From NCBI GenBank assembly GCA_023411615.1, contig JAEYOR010000022.1, positions 3,254 to 67,253 of the forward strand: 64,000 nt of DNA. Direction: 5' to 3'. The position numbers were made by a program, and so were the translations under genes. The notes under the pieces were generated by a model. That model made no database searches. It worked only from the letters and a program-made list of their open reading frames with translations, and was not told where the DNA came from. Positions 25,879 through 35,629 of this stretch are shown piece after piece. How positions within the stretch are numbered: the first letter of the stretch is position 1; each line of letters begins with the position of its first letter. The stretch comes from Actinomycetes bacterium. Its GTDB lineage: Bacteria > Actinomycetota > Actinomycetes > Actinomycetales > Demequinaceae.

Positions 25879-27219
25879 TCAACTCGGCTTTTCCGCACCC
25901 GTGCGCGCGTAGTACCACCATGCGAGCCACGCGCCCACGAGCGACAGGATGACCCACCACACATACAGGGCGACCGGATCGACCGACGCGAGGATCACGC
26001 TGAAGAAGAAGGGCCCGAAAGCAGCGATTGACGCGGTGAAGCCAATGACGCCGCCGGACTGACGCCTCTCGAAGATGCCCGGCATCTGCTTGAACGTCGA
26101 GGCGTTGCCCACCCCCGTGAAGAAGAAGATGGCGAGCATCCCAAAGAGGAACTTGGGGAACTCGTCGGCTGATTCGGGTGTGAGCTGAAAAGCCGTGTAG
26201 GCGCACGAGGCGGCAATTCCGAGGGACGAGATGAGCGTGACGCGCCCGCCTCCAAGTCGGTCGGCAACGGGGCCTGCAAACACGCGCGCGGCCGAGCCGA
26301 CGAGCGCACCCAGAAATGCGTAGCGCACCGGATCGATGCCCGCGTCCCCAAACACCTCTGTGCCATAACGAGCCTTGATGAGCAGCCCGAACACGGCAGC
26401 GAAACCGGAGAACGCGCCAAAGGTCACCACGTACAACAACGTCATGATCCAGGTGTGCTTATTGGAGAAGATGTCGAACTGGTCGCGCACTCGCGCCACG
26501 CGCACCGGCACCGACTTGAGCAAGAGCCATGCGAGCACGGCGCCCACCACCGTGAGTGACGACCACGCGTAGGCGGCGTTCTGGTACCACAGCTCGTACG
26601 TACGACCCGTGCCCGGCTCCACCACGTGCTGAGAAGGGCCGATGATGCCGCTGAAGGCGCCGCCCAGAAGCATGAAGCTGACGATCCACGGCGTGAGGAG
26701 CTGCACGAGGCTCACGCCAAAGTTGCCGATGCCCGCCTGGATGCCGAGTGCGGTGCCGGCCTTCGCTCGCGGGAAGAAGTACGACGTCGACGCCATGAAG
26801 CCGGAGAACGCGCCGCCGCCGATGCCCGTGAGGAAGCTCAACATCATCAACGCCCAGTACGGCGTCTCTGGGTTCTGCACCGCAAGCGCCCAACCAATGA
26901 TGGGCACCATGAGGAGCCCGGTGGTGTAGGTGACGAGGGCACGGGTGCCAAGCACGGGCGGCAAAAAGGTCCAGATCAAACGCAGCAGGCCTCCGGCGAG
27001 ACCAGGCATCGCGGTCAGCCAATACAACTCACCTGTCGTCAGGTCGAAGCCAAGGCCGTTGAGGCGCGGTGCCACCGCCGAGACGAGGAACCACACGATG
27101 AAACACAACGTGAGGTTGAACGTCGTAATCGACAGCGTGCGCCACGCGAGGCGCTTGTCCCAGGCCTCTTCGGGGTCCCACGTTTCGATCCAGCCGCGAC
27201 GCACTGTCGTGTTGGTCAT
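25879..27219 (-). CDS. narK: NarK-type nitrate/nitrite MFS transporter (copy 1, narGHJI-linked)
   Basis: About 446 residues with 12 predicted helices. The N-terminal WDPEEAWDKRLAWRTL is typical of actinobacterial NarK, and the nitrate-porter signature regions LTGIGGGAFSGFMASTSYFFP and FTGVGNASTFKQMP are present. It imports nitrate and/or exchanges nitrite. ATG at 27219 was chosen over 27234 because GGAAGG precedes it by 7 bases. It is divergent from the regulator-narGHJI operon, so it probably serves respiration (inference). Confidence 0.93.
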   Translation of the reverse strand: MTNTTVRRGWIETWDPEEAWDKRLAWRTLSITTFNLTLCFIVWFLVSAVAPRLNGLGFDLTTGELYWLTAMPGLAGGLLRLIWTFLPPVLGTRALVTYTTGLLMVPIIGWALAVQNPETPYWALMMLSFLTGIGGGAFSGFMASTSYFFPRAKAGTALGIQAGIGNFGVSLVQLLTPWIVSFMLLGGAFSGIIGPSQHVVEPGTGRTYELWYQNAAYAWSSLTVVGAVLAWLLLKSVPVRVARVRDQFDIFSNKHTWIMTLLYVVTFGAFSGFAAVFGLLIKARYGTEVFGDAGIDPVRYAFLGALVGSAARVFAGPVADRLGGGRVTLISSLGIAASCAYTAFQLTPESADEFPKFLFGMLAIFFFTGVGNASTFKQMPGIFERRQSGGVIGFTASIAAFGPFFFSVILASVDPVALYVWWVILSLVGAWLAWWYYARTGAEKPS

Positions 27220-27259
27220 GCCGCTTCCTTCCATTGGCGTACCCCGGGGACAAGGGGTG

Positions 27260-27348
27260 CGCGTTCGTCACGCTACTGACATTTTTTACTACGGTCAATA
27301 AGTATCGTCAATAAAGACATGTTGGAAAAAATATGCTAGGAAAGTGGT
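27260..27348. promoter_or_regulatory. Divergent control region between narK1 and the regulator-nar operon
   Basis: An AT-rich island in GC-rich DNA. GTCAATAA occurs twice as a direct repeat (27294-27301 and 27307-27314). On the minus strand TTGACG (27305-27310) and TAAAAA are 17 bases apart and could be the narK1 promoter, which would place the repeats on its -35. On the plus strand AGGAAA precedes the GTG of the regulator gene. A binding site for the adjacent regulator is plausible but not shown. Confidence 0.5.
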
Positions 27349-28098
27349 GTGGTCGGAGACGCCCCCTCAATCGAGGATGCCCTGAAACGCGTGCTCGCGC
27401 TCGGCGAGCGAGACGCGCAGGGCCACGCGTCGCCCCTGGCAGGTTCACGGCGGGCGATTCTCGATGTCCTGCGTTCGGCTGCCGAACCGTTGACCATCGA
27501 GAACATCTCCTCCGCAGTCGAACTGCACACCAACACCACTCGCCACCATCTCGACGTCCTCGCCGCTGCCGGTCTTGTTGATCGCGCCCTCGCTGCACCA
27601 TCTGGGCGCGGGCGGCCGCGAGCGCGCTATCAAGCCTCGGAAGCTGCCGCCGAGGCCTATGCCGAACTCGAAGAGCAACTGGACGCGGCTCTCCACGGAG
27701 CCGACGTTGACGAGGTGGCCCGGGAGACGGCCCGACGCTGGCTCGCCACCGTGCCGCCCGTGCGACGCGCCCGCGACATGGACGAGGCGGTCGTTGAAGC
27801 GGTCGTATCGCTGAGAGAGGTGGGTTTCGCCGCGCATTCAGACGAGGTCGGTGACACGATCGTTGTGACGGATTGTCCCTACGCCAGTCTCATCGCGGAG
27901 CACCCCATGATCTGCACTGTCCATGCCGAACTCGTCTCTCGCGCGCTCGATCAAACCGGCCAGCCCATCGAACTCGATGGCTTTGACGTGTGGGTGCGCC
28001 CGGGAATCTGCCGCGCACGGCTGCGCCGGCCCGACACTCAGCCCGATTTTGTCGCCCTGCCCGCAACCCGCACCCCCTCAATGGAGAGGCCCTCATGA
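27349..28098 (+). CDS. SufR/ArsR-like HTH regulator with C/C/H/C sensor motif, coupled to narG
   Basis: A 249-residue regulator: winged helix about residues 33-80 (HTNTTRHHLDVLAAAGLVDR) and basic GRGRPRARY; C-terminal sensor with C176, C189 (in CPY...HPMIC), H192 and C221. This Cys/His pattern resembles SufR-type Fe-S regulators, so an Fe-S cluster sensing oxygen, NO or redox state is inferred, not shown. The stop overlaps the narG ATG (ATGA), so regulator and enzyme are co-translated. The GTG start has AGGAAA upstream. A paralogue lies at 37063-37659. Confidence 0.8.
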   Translation: MVGDAPSIEDALKRVLALGERDAQGHASPLAGSRRAILDVLRSAAEPLTIENISSAVELHTNTTRHHLDVLAAAGLVDRALAAPSGRGRPRARYQASEAAAEAYAELEEQLDAALHGADVDEVARETARRWLATVPPVRRARDMDEAVVEAVVSLREVGFAAHSDEVGDTIVVTDCPYASLIAEHPMICTVHAELVSRALDQTGQPIELDGFDVWVRPGICRARLRRPDTQPDFVALPATRTPSMERPS

Positions 28099-31000
28099 CG
28101 ACATCACCTCCGATTTCCGATGCCGCGTCCAACCTGCTCGTCAAGGCAGGTCGCTTTTTGCATAAGGGCGACACCTCACCCGACTTCCGCACCGTCACGC
28201 TTGAGGGTGGCCGCGACGCGGACGTGTTCTACCGGGACCGGTGGAGTCACGACAAGATCGTGCGCTCCACCCACGGCGTCAACTGCACGGGGTCATGTTC
28301 ATGGAAGGTCTACGTCAAGGACGGCGTCATCACGTGGGAGACGCAGCAGACGGACTACCCCTCTGCGGGCGCCGACCTTCCTGAGTACGAGCCGCGCGGT
28401 TGCCCTCGCGGTGCGGCCTTCTCCTGGTACACGTATTCGCCCACGCGCGTGAAGTACCCCTACATCCGCGGCGTGTTGCTCGACGCGTATCGGGAAGCGA
28501 AGAAGAGCCACCCAGATCCAGTGGACGCGTGGAGAGCGGTGACCACCGATCCCGAGACGCGGCGCCGCTACCAGCAGGCTCGTGGCAAGGGTGGTCTCGT
28601 CCGCGCCAGCTGGTCCGAGGCGAAGGAGATCATCGCCGCGGCGCATGTCCACACCGTCAAGGAACACGGACCCGACCGGATTTTCGGCTTCTCCCCCATC
28701 CCCGCCATGTCAATGGCCTCGCATGCCGCTGGCGCCCGTTTCATCTCGATGATGGGCGGGTCGATGGTGTCGTTTTACGACTGGTATTGCGATCTGCCCG
28801 TCGCGTCGCCGCAAGTGTTCGGTGACCAGACCGACGTGCCAGAATCCGCGGACTGGTTCAACGCGTCCTACCTCATCATGTGGGGCGCCAACGTGCCCGT
28901 CACACGCACGCCCGACGCCCACTTCATGGCCGAGGCGCGCTATCGGGGTCAAAAGGTGGTGACGGTCTCACCCGACTACGCCGACAACACCAAGTTCGCT
29001 GACGAGTGGCTCAACCCTCACCCCGGCACGGATGGTGCCCTCGCAATGGCGATGGGGCATGTGGTGCTCAAGGAGTTCTTTGTTGAGCGTACGGTGCCCC
29101 GCTTCATTGATTACGTGAAGCGGTATTCGGACCTGCCGTTTCTTCTCACCCTCACCGAGCGCGACGGCGCGTACGTGCCGGGCAAGTTCGTCACCGCCTC
29201 GGACTTGGGCGATATGAGCGAGAACGCCGAGTTCAAGACCGTGCTCATCGACTCCGCCTCCGGCCGTCCGGCGGTCCCCAACGGCTCGCTCGGCTTCCGG
29301 TACGGCCAAGAAGGCGAAGGCAAGTGGAACCTCGACCTCGAGGGGCTCGACCCGGCTTTGTCGCTCTTTGGCGCGTCCGGCGTCGGCGTTGCTGAGGTCC
29401 TCTTGCCCCGGTTTGACGTGGGCCAAGAAGATGACGAGCGTGGCGGAGCGCTGCGCCGCGGTGTGCCGGCGGCGTCGCTGAACACCGTTGGCGGTGAGGT
29501 GCTCGTCACCACTGTGTTTGACCTGTTGCTCGCCCAGTATGGCGTGGGCCGTGAGGGCCTTCCCGGCGAATGGCCTGCCGACTACGACGACCCCCAGCCC
29601 TACACGCCCGCATGGCAAGAGACAATCACGGGCGTTCCCGCAGAGCAGGCGGCGCGCATTGGCCGCGAGTTTGCCCAGAACGCGGAGGAATCTGGCGGCC
29701 GGTCGATGATCATCCTCGGCGCAGGCACCAACCACTACTTCCACTCAGATGCGATCTACCGGACGTTCTTGTCGCTCATCACGCTCACTGGCTGTCAGGG
29801 AGTCAACGGTGGCGGCTGGGCGCACTACGTGGGCCAAGAGAAATGTCGCCCCGTGACCGGTTGGGCCCAACTTGCTTTTGGGCTCGACTGGGCAAGGCCG
29901 CCGCGGCAGATGATCGGCACAGGATTCTTTTACGTCAACACCAATCAATGGCGGTACGACGGGATGCGGCCCGAGGACATCTCATCGCCTCTTGGCCGGG
30001 GCCGTTTCGAGGGGATGACGTCGATCGACGTCCTTGCGCAGTCGGCACGGTACGGGTGGATGCCGTCCTACCCCACGTTTGATCGATCCAGCATTGATCT
30101 CGGAGCGAGCATCACGTCCTCCGGTCGCGAGCCGGGTGACTATATGAAGGAACGCCTCACCTCAGGTGACGTCCATTTTGCAGTGGAGGATCCCGACGCT
30201 CCCGAAAACTGGCCACGCGTGCTCACCGTGTGGCGGGCAAACCTGTTGGGCTCCTCTGCCAAGGGCAATGAGTTCTTCTTGCGTCACTTGCTGGGCACCC
30301 ATTCGGCCGCAACGGCGAAGGAGAGCGGCGAGGGCGAGCGTCCGCGTGACGTGACGTGGAGGGACGACGCTTCCGAAGGAAAGCTCGACCTTCTCGTCTC
30401 CCTCGACTACCGAATGACATCCACGGGGCTCTTCTCCGACGTCGTGTTGCCGGCGGCAACGTGGTACGAGAAGCACGACCTCTCATCTACCGACATGCAC
30501 CCGTTTGTTCACGCCTTCACCCCGGCGATCAACCCGCCATGGGAGACCAAGAGCGACTACGACACGTTCCGTGAACTGGCGGAGCTGGTCTCTCAGCTCA
30601 CGGTGGGTCACGTCGAGAAGGTGACCGACCTCGTGGCAGTGCCGCTGTTGCACGACACTCCCGATGCGATGTCGGTGCCTCACGGCACGGTGAAGGACTG
30701 GAAGACCGGCGAGGTCGAGTTCATTCCAGGTCGCACGGCTCCCAAGTTCGTGCTTGTCGAGCGCGACTACACGAAGATCGGCGCGCAGTGGTCGGCACTT
30801 GGTCCGCTCATGGAACGGCTCGGCACGCAAACCAAGGGCGTCAAGGTGGATGTGACACCCGAGGTGGAGCGCCTCGCCCGAACCAACGGCGTGATTGCCC
30901 GTGGCCCTGCGGCAGGACGCCCCTCTCTCGCGGTGGCGCAGCATGCGTGCGAGGCGATCCTCGCGCTGTCAGGGACCACCAACGGACGCGTCGCGGTGGC

Positions 31001-31790
31001 GGGCTTCCACGATGTCGAGAAGCGCACCGGTCAACGGCTGGCGGACCTCGCTCTCGACAACGAAGGCAAGCAGATCACCTTCCCGGACACGCAAGCACGG
31101 CCGGTGCCGGTCATCACGAGCCCCGAGTGGTCCGGGTCCGAGCACGGCGGCCGCCGCTATACCGCGTTCTCGATCAACGTTGAGCGGCTCAAGCCCTGGC
31201 ACACTCTGACGGGTCGCCAGCACTTCTTCCTCGACCATGACTGGATGGCGGAGATGGGCGAATGCCTGCCCACTTTCCGTCCGACGATCAATATGCAGCG
31301 CCTCTATGGCGACCAAACGCGTGGTGGTGGCCGGGAAGTAACCGTCCGCTACCTCACGCCACACTCCAAATGGTCGATCCACTCGAATTATCAGGACAAC
31401 CAACACATGTTGTCGCTGTCGCGAGGCGGTCCTGACTTATGGATGAGCGTGGAGGACGCCGCGGCTATCGGTGTGAAGGACAACGAATGGGTGGAGGCGT
31501 ACAACCGCAACGGCGTGGTGGTTGCCAGAGCGGTGGTAAGCCACCGCATGCCCGCTGGCACGGTCTACATGTATCACGCCAAGGACCGTGTGGTCGATGT
31601 GCCAATTGCCGAGGCCTCGGGCCAGCGCGGCGGCATCCACAACTCACTCACCCGGCTCATGATCAAACCCACTCACGTGGTGGGCGGCTACGCCCAACTG
31701 TCCTTTGCCTTCAACTATCTGGGCCCCACAGGAAACCAGCGCGATGAGGTCACTGTCATTCGCCGCCGTTCGCAGGAGGTGACGTACTGA
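28095..31790 (+). CDS. narG: Respiratory nitrate reductase alpha subunit NarG
   Basis: A 1231-residue catalytic subunit. H60-C64-C68 and C103 match the four ligands of the NarG FS0 cluster with the same spacing as in E. coli. FYDWYCDLP contains the Asp that ligates molybdenum in the family. It reduces nitrate to nitrite on the cytoplasmic side with bis-MGD cofactor. ATG at 28095 is preceded by GGAGAGG and overlaps the regulator stop. Its own stop overlaps the narH start by one base. Confidence 0.98.
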   Translation: MTTSPPISDAASNLLVKAGRFLHKGDTSPDFRTVTLEGGRDADVFYRDRWSHDKIVRSTHGVNCTGSCSWKVYVKDGVITWETQQTDYPSAGADLPEYEPRGCPRGAAFSWYTYSPTRVKYPYIRGVLLDAYREAKKSHPDPVDAWRAVTTDPETRRRYQQARGKGGLVRASWSEAKEIIAAAHVHTVKEHGPDRIFGFSPIPAMSMASHAAGARFISMMGGSMVSFYDWYCDLPVASPQVFGDQTDVPESADWFNASYLIMWGANVPVTRTPDAHFMAEARYRGQKVVTVSPDYADNTKFADEWLNPHPGTDGALAMAMGHVVLKEFFVERTVPRFIDYVKRYSDLPFLLTLTERDGAYVPGKFVTASDLGDMSENAEFKTVLIDSASGRPAVPNGSLGFRYGQEGEGKWNLDLEGLDPALSLFGASGVGVAEVLLPRFDVGQEDDERGGALRRGVPAASLNTVGGEVLVTTVFDLLLAQYGVGREGLPGEWPADYDDPQPYTPAWQETITGVPAEQAARIGREFAQNAEESGGRSMIILGAGTNHYFHSDAIYRTFLSLITLTGCQGVNGGGWAHYVGQEKCRPVTGWAQLAFGLDWARPPRQMIGTGFFYVNTNQWRYDGMRPEDISSPLGRGRFEGMTSIDVLAQSARYGWMPSYPTFDRSSIDLGASITSSGREPGDYMKERLTSGDVHFAVEDPDAPENWPRVLTVWRANLLGSSAKGNEFFLRHLLGTHSAATAKESGEGERPRDVTWRDDASEGKLDLLVSLDYRMTSTGLFSDVVLPAATWYEKHDLSSTDMHPFVHAFTPAINPPWETKSDYDTFRELAELVSQLTVGHVEKVTDLVAVPLLHDTPDAMSVPHGTVKDWKTGEVEFIPGRTAPKFVLVERDYTKIGAQWSALGPLMERLGTQTKGVKVDVTPEVERLARTNGVIARGPAAGRPSLAVAQHACEAILALSGTTNGRVAVAGFHDVEKRTGQRLADLALDNEGKQITFPDTQARPVPVITSPEWSGSEHGGRRYTAFSINVERLKPWHTLTGRQHFFLDHDWMAEMGECLPTFRPTINMQRLYGDQTRGGGREVTVRYLTPHSKWSIHSNYQDNQHMLSLSRGGPDLWMSVEDAAAIGVKDNEWVEAYNRNGVVVARAVVSHRMPAGTVYMYHAKDRVVDVPIAEASGQRGGIHNSLTRLMIKPTHVVGGYAQLSFAFNYLGPTGNQRDEVTVIRRRSQEVTY

Positions 31791-33421
31791 TGAAGGTGAT
31801 GGCTCAAGTGGGCATGGTGATGAACCTCGACAAGTGCATCGGGTGTCACACCTGCTCCGTCACATGCAAGCAGGCCTGGACCAACCGCGATGGCATCGAG
31901 TACGCGTGGTTCAACAATGTGGAAACCCGCCCGGGGCTTGGTTATCCCAAGACGTACCAGGACCAGGACAAGTGGAAGGGCGGTTGGGAACTCACCAAGC
32001 GCGGCAAGCTCAAGCTGCGCCAGGGTGGCCGGCTTAAGCGCCTCGCGACGATCTTCAACAACCCCAAGCTCCCCGGCGTTGAGGATTACTACGAGCCGTG
32101 GACGTATGACTACGACACGTTGCTGAGCGCACCGCAAGGGCGCACCTCTCCCGTGGCACGACCCAAGTCCGCCATTACAGGCAAGGACATGGCCATCACG
32201 TGGTCGGCGAACTGGGATGACAACTTGGCGGGCGCTCCCGAGACCGCCCCGGAAGACCCGATTGTCAAGAAGATCCACAGTCAGGTGACGGACCGGATCA
32301 AGTTCGAATACGAGCAGGCGTTCATGTTCTACCTGCCGCGTATTTGCGAACACTGCCTCAACCCCTCGTGTGTGTCCGCTTGTCCCTCGGGCGCGATGTA
32401 CAAGCGCGCTGAGGACGGCATCGTGCTTGTCGACCAAGATGCGTGCCGTGGCTGGCGCATGTGTGTCACTGGTTGCCCGTACAAGAAGGTCTACTTCAAC
32501 CACAACACGGGTAAGGCCGAGAAGTGCACGATGTGCTACCCGCGCATCGAGGCAGGCATGCCAACAATTTGCTCGGAGACATGCGTGGGACGGCTTCGTT
32601 ACCTTGGGCTGTTCTTGTACGACGCGGACAAGGTGACCACGGCGGCCGCCACTCCCAACCCTCAGGACCTCTACGAGGCCCAACTCGACCTCATCCTCGA
32701 TCCGCACGATCCAGAGGTGCAGGCGGCAGCCCGCCGCGACGGCATTGCGGAGGACTGGATTGAAGCGGCCAAGAAGTCGCCCGTCTACCAGTTGGCGAAG
32801 GTGTACAGGGTGGCGCTGCCGCTTCACCCCGAGTACCGCACGATGCCGATGGTCTGGTACATCCCGCCGCTGTCACCTGTGTCTGATGCGCTGAAGGAAA
32901 CGGGCCACGACGCTGAAGACGCCGGCAACTTGTTTGGTGCCCTCCGCGCGCTACGGATTCCCATTGAGTACCTCGCGGAGTTGTTCACGGCGGGAGACGT
33001 GGCACCGGTGCTGCGCTCGCTGGACACGCTCGCCGCGATGCGCTCCTACATGCGCGATCACAACCTGGGAGCGGACCTCAAGCCCGAAATCCCCGCAGCG
33101 GTTGGGCTCGACGAAGAGCAAATGATGGCGCTGTATCGCTTGCTTGCCATTGCCAAGTACGAGGATCGCTACGTGATCCCCGCCGCCCACAACGAGGTAG
33201 CGAAGGAACTCGACGATCTTGCGTGTGCCCTCGACGCGGTAGGCGGACCGGGAGGTGGCGGTCCCGCCACCGTGACGGCCGATAGTTTCCACGCTCTCCA
33301 GGGGCTCAAGGAAACGAAGCCATACGCCTCGGTCACATCCGATTCGGTCAACCTGCCGCATTGGGACGGGAAAGGTGTCCCGCTCGGGATGCCCAAGATC
33401 CGGGTGCGCGGCAATGAGTGA
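31790..33421 (+). CDS. narH: Respiratory nitrate reductase beta (iron-sulfur) subunit NarH
   Basis: A 543-residue electron-transfer subunit with four cluster motifs: C16-x2-C19-x2-C22-x3-C26; CEHCLNPSCVSACP; CRGWRMCVTGCP, where Trp replaces one Cys as expected for the [3Fe-4S] cluster; and CTMCYPRI with TICSETC. It passes electrons from NarI hemes to NarG. TGATG junction with narG, 8-bp overlap with narJ. Confidence 0.98.
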   Translation: MKVMAQVGMVMNLDKCIGCHTCSVTCKQAWTNRDGIEYAWFNNVETRPGLGYPKTYQDQDKWKGGWELTKRGKLKLRQGGRLKRLATIFNNPKLPGVEDYYEPWTYDYDTLLSAPQGRTSPVARPKSAITGKDMAITWSANWDDNLAGAPETAPEDPIVKKIHSQVTDRIKFEYEQAFMFYLPRICEHCLNPSCVSACPSGAMYKRAEDGIVLVDQDACRGWRMCVTGCPYKKVYFNHNTGKAEKCTMCYPRIEAGMPTICSETCVGRLRYLGLFLYDADKVTTAAATPNPQDLYEAQLDLILDPHDPEVQAAARRDGIAEDWIEAAKKSPVYQLAKVYRVALPLHPEYRTMPMVWYIPPLSPVSDALKETGHDAEDAGNLFGALRALRIPIEYLAELFTAGDVAPVLRSLDTLAAMRSYMRDHNLGADLKPEIPAAVGLDEEQMMALYRLLAIAKYEDRYVIPAAHNEVAKELDDLACALDAVGGPGGGGPATVTADSFHALQGLKETKPYASVTSDSVNLPHWDGKGVPLGMPKIRVRGNE

Positions 33422-34043
33422 GCACACGGCAGCGGCGCGGCTCGCCGCCTCATGGCTTCTTTGGTATCCCGACGCCAGCTTGCGTGAGCGACTGCCGGAC
33501 ATTCGCGCTGCGGTTGCCGACGCGGGGGGGCCTGCCGGTGACAAGTTGCGCGAGTTCCTCCGCGAGTTTGATGCGTGGGAGTGGGACGAGGCGCAACGTC
33601 ACTACGTCGACACCTTCGACATGCGCAGGCGCACCGCGTTGTATTTGTCCTTCTGGACCGATGGTGACACGCGCAATCGGGGCTACGCGATGCTGCGCTT
33701 TAAGCAGGCGTACCTCGCCTCGGGATTCGATATCGGCGATGAGGAGCTTCCAGACCACCTCAGTGTGGTCCTTGAGTTCGCCGCGATCGGCAATGCGCTC
33801 TCGGGTGACGCGCTGCTCGTCGAGAACCGCGTCGGCATCGGCCTCCTCGCGGAGGCCCTTCGCGCCGCTAAGTCCCCGTACGCATTGCTTGTGGAAGCAG
33901 TGCTCACCACCTTGCCATCGCTCACTCCGGAAATCCGCGAGCGCATGGCCGAACTCGCGCGTTCGGGGCCGCCCGTTGAGAGCGTCGGCCTCGACCCGTT
34001 CCCCACCTCTGTCAATCTCGAATCCATAGGCGGCCGGCGATGA
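33414..34043 (+). CDS. narJ: Nitrate reductase assembly chaperone NarJ
   Basis: A 209-residue TorD/NarJ-type chaperone required for molybdenum-cofactor insertion into NarG before membrane attachment. HYVDTFDMRRRTALYLSFW and DHLSVVLEFAA are typical NarJ motifs. ATG at 33414 lies inside narH (8-bp overlap); an earlier in-frame ATG at 33375 is deep inside narH and rejected. It overlaps narI as ATGA. Confidence 0.96.
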   Translation: MSEHTAAARLAASWLLWYPDASLRERLPDIRAAVADAGGPAGDKLREFLREFDAWEWDEAQRHYVDTFDMRRRTALYLSFWTDGDTRNRGYAMLRFKQAYLASGFDIGDEELPDHLSVVLEFAAIGNALSGDALLVENRVGIGLLAEALRAAKSPYALLVEAVLTTLPSLTPEIRERMAELARSGPPVESVGLDPFPTSVNLESIGGRR

Positions 34044-34780
34044 CAACAATGGAGCTCTTGGTGTGGACGTCCTTGCCGTATGCGTGCTTGGCCGTGGCCG
34101 TATCCGGCATCGTGTGGCGCTACCGCTACGACCGCTTTGGCTGGACCACTCGGTCAAGCCAAATGTATGAATCGCGCATCATGCGGATCGCTTCGCCGTT
34201 GTTTCATTACGGTATCATCGCGGTGATCTTTGGCCACGTGCTTGGCCTCATGGTGCCTGACCGGTGGACCGAGGCCTTGGGCGTTGACGACCACCTATAT
34301 CACACGCTCACTTTGCCGCTGAGCCTCACTGCGGGGGCGGCCGCCGTTGTGGGCTTTGTCATGCTCGTCATCCGCCGCCGCACATCTCCCCCGGTATTTA
34401 GCCGCACCACTGTCAATGACAAGGTGATGTACCTGTTCCTTGGCGGCTCGATCATGCTCGGCACCACGGCGTCGTGGTGGGCCTCGGGGTTGCTGGGCGT
34501 GCACCACAACTACCGCGAGGACGTTTCGGTGTGGTTCCGCTCGATCCTCATGTTCCAGCCGCAGCCCGAACACATGGCAACTGCGCCCGTCGTGTTCCAA
34601 CTCCACGTCATCGCAGGCTTCGTCCTCTTTGCCGTGTGGCCGTTCACGCGGCTCGTCCACGCGCTGTCCGCACCGTTGCAGTATGTGGCGCGTCCATACG
34701 TTGTCTATCGCACCCGCGATCGGCACCCCACTGGTGCTCGCGCACCGCGTCGCGGCTGGGAACCCTCACGCCGCGCCTGA
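34040..34780 (+). CDS. narI: Respiratory nitrate reductase gamma (cytochrome b) subunit NarI
   Basis: A 246-residue membrane cytochrome with five helices. H56 and H66 and, near the C-terminus, H189 and H207 have the same spacing as the two pairs of heme ligands in E. coli NarI. It oxidises menaquinol on the outer side and feeds NarH. The tail is basic (RAPRRGWEPSRRA). A 28-bp gap follows before the DUF2249 gene. Confidence 0.97.
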   Translation: MTTMELLVWTSLPYACLAVAVSGIVWRYRYDRFGWTTRSSQMYESRIMRIASPLFHYGIIAVIFGHVLGLMVPDRWTEALGVDDHLYHTLTLPLSLTAGAAAVVGFVMLVIRRRTSPPVFSRTTVNDKVMYLFLGGSIMLGTTASWWASGLLGVHHNYREDVSVWFRSILMFQPQPEHMATAPVVFQLHVIAGFVLFAVWPFTRLVHALSAPLQYVARPYVVYRTRDRHPTGARAPRRGWEPSRRA

Positions 34781-34808
34781 CCGCGTCCCTCACAACAACT
34801 GGAGAGAT

Positions 34809-35108
34809 ATGTCTACCAACCTCGGAATGCCCGGCGACCACGCATGCACATGCGGTGAGCACGGCGAGGTCGAACTGCCGGTGCTTGTCGCATCGGAGAT
34901 CCCTCACGAGATTCGCCACGCGGCAATCTTTGGCGCTCTCGAAGGGGCGCCACGCGGGATTCAGCTGGTGGCTCCGCATGACCCGTTGCCGCTGCTTGGG
35001 CAGATCGAGCAGCGGTGGCCGGGCGTGTACAACGTCGAGTACGCAGAGCGTGACACGGCCTGGCGCCTCAACATCACACGGCGTGCGAACCCGGCAATCC
35101 CCGCGTAA
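34809..35108 (+). CDS. DUF2249 protein with N-terminal His/Cys motif
   Basis: A 99-residue soluble protein. The DUF2249 core is seen in VASEIPHEIRHAAIFGALE, HDPLPLLGQIEQRWPG and the closing WRLNITRR. Before it stands HACTCGEHG, which could bind a metal. DUF2249 proteins often occur near nitrate, NO or hemerythrin genes, but their function is unproven. GGAGA lies 4 bases before the ATG at 34809. It sits between narI and mog in the nar operon, so it is co-expressed with nitrate respiration. Confidence 0.8.
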   Translation: MSTNLGMPGDHACTCGEHGEVELPVLVASEIPHEIRHAAIFGALEGAPRGIQLVAPHDPLPLLGQIEQRWPGVYNVEYAERDTAWRLNITRRANPAIPA

Positions 35109-35131
35109 CGCGCAATTCTTACACTGAGCAG

Positions 35132-35629
35132 ATGTCCCCCACTCTCGATGGCGTCCTCGTGGCGGTGGTGACGGTCTCGGACCGCACTGCCAATGGTGAG
35201 CGCACCGACGCTTCCGGGCCGATTTTGGCTGAGGCGATGCGGGTATTGGGCGCACAGGTGCTCAGTTCAGTGGTGCCCGATGGTGCCGACGACGTGGAAC
35301 GGGTACTCCGCGCGGCGATTGCCGAGGGAGCCCGGGTGGTCATCACCACGGGCGGCACTGGCGTTGGACCTCGGGACCTCACTCCGGAAGGCACGGCACG
35401 GGTCATTGATAGGACCGTGCCGGGCCTTGCGGAGAGGCTTCGCGCCATGGACGCCGACGCCGTGCCGGGCGCGGTCTTGTCGCGCGGCCTTGCGGGTGTC
35501 GCGGGTGGCGATCACCGGGCGCTTGTCGTCAACGTCGCCGGCTCGGTAGGGGCCGCACGGTCCGCTGCTGCGGTGCTCACGGCCGTCTTGCCGCACGCGG
35601 TCGCGCAACTCGATGGCGAGGATCACTGA
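35132..35629 (+). CDS. mog: MogA/MoaB-type molybdopterin adenylyltransferase
   Basis: A 165-residue protein with the family motifs VVTVSDRTANGERTDASGP, VVITTGGTGVGPRDLTPE and VNVAGSVGAARSA. It adenylates molybdopterin before MoeA inserts molybdate. It is encoded in the nar operon and overlaps moaE by one base (TGATG). It is the only Mog/MoaB-like gene in the window; MoeA is in the oppositely oriented operon. Confidence 0.93.
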   Translation: MSPTLDGVLVAVVTVSDRTANGERTDASGPILAEAMRVLGAQVLSSVVPDGADDVERVLRAAIAEGARVVITTGGTGVGPRDLTPEGTARVIDRTVPGLAERLRAMDADAVPGAVLSRGLAGVAGGDHRALVVNVAGSVGAARSAAAVLTAVLPHAVAQLDGEDH

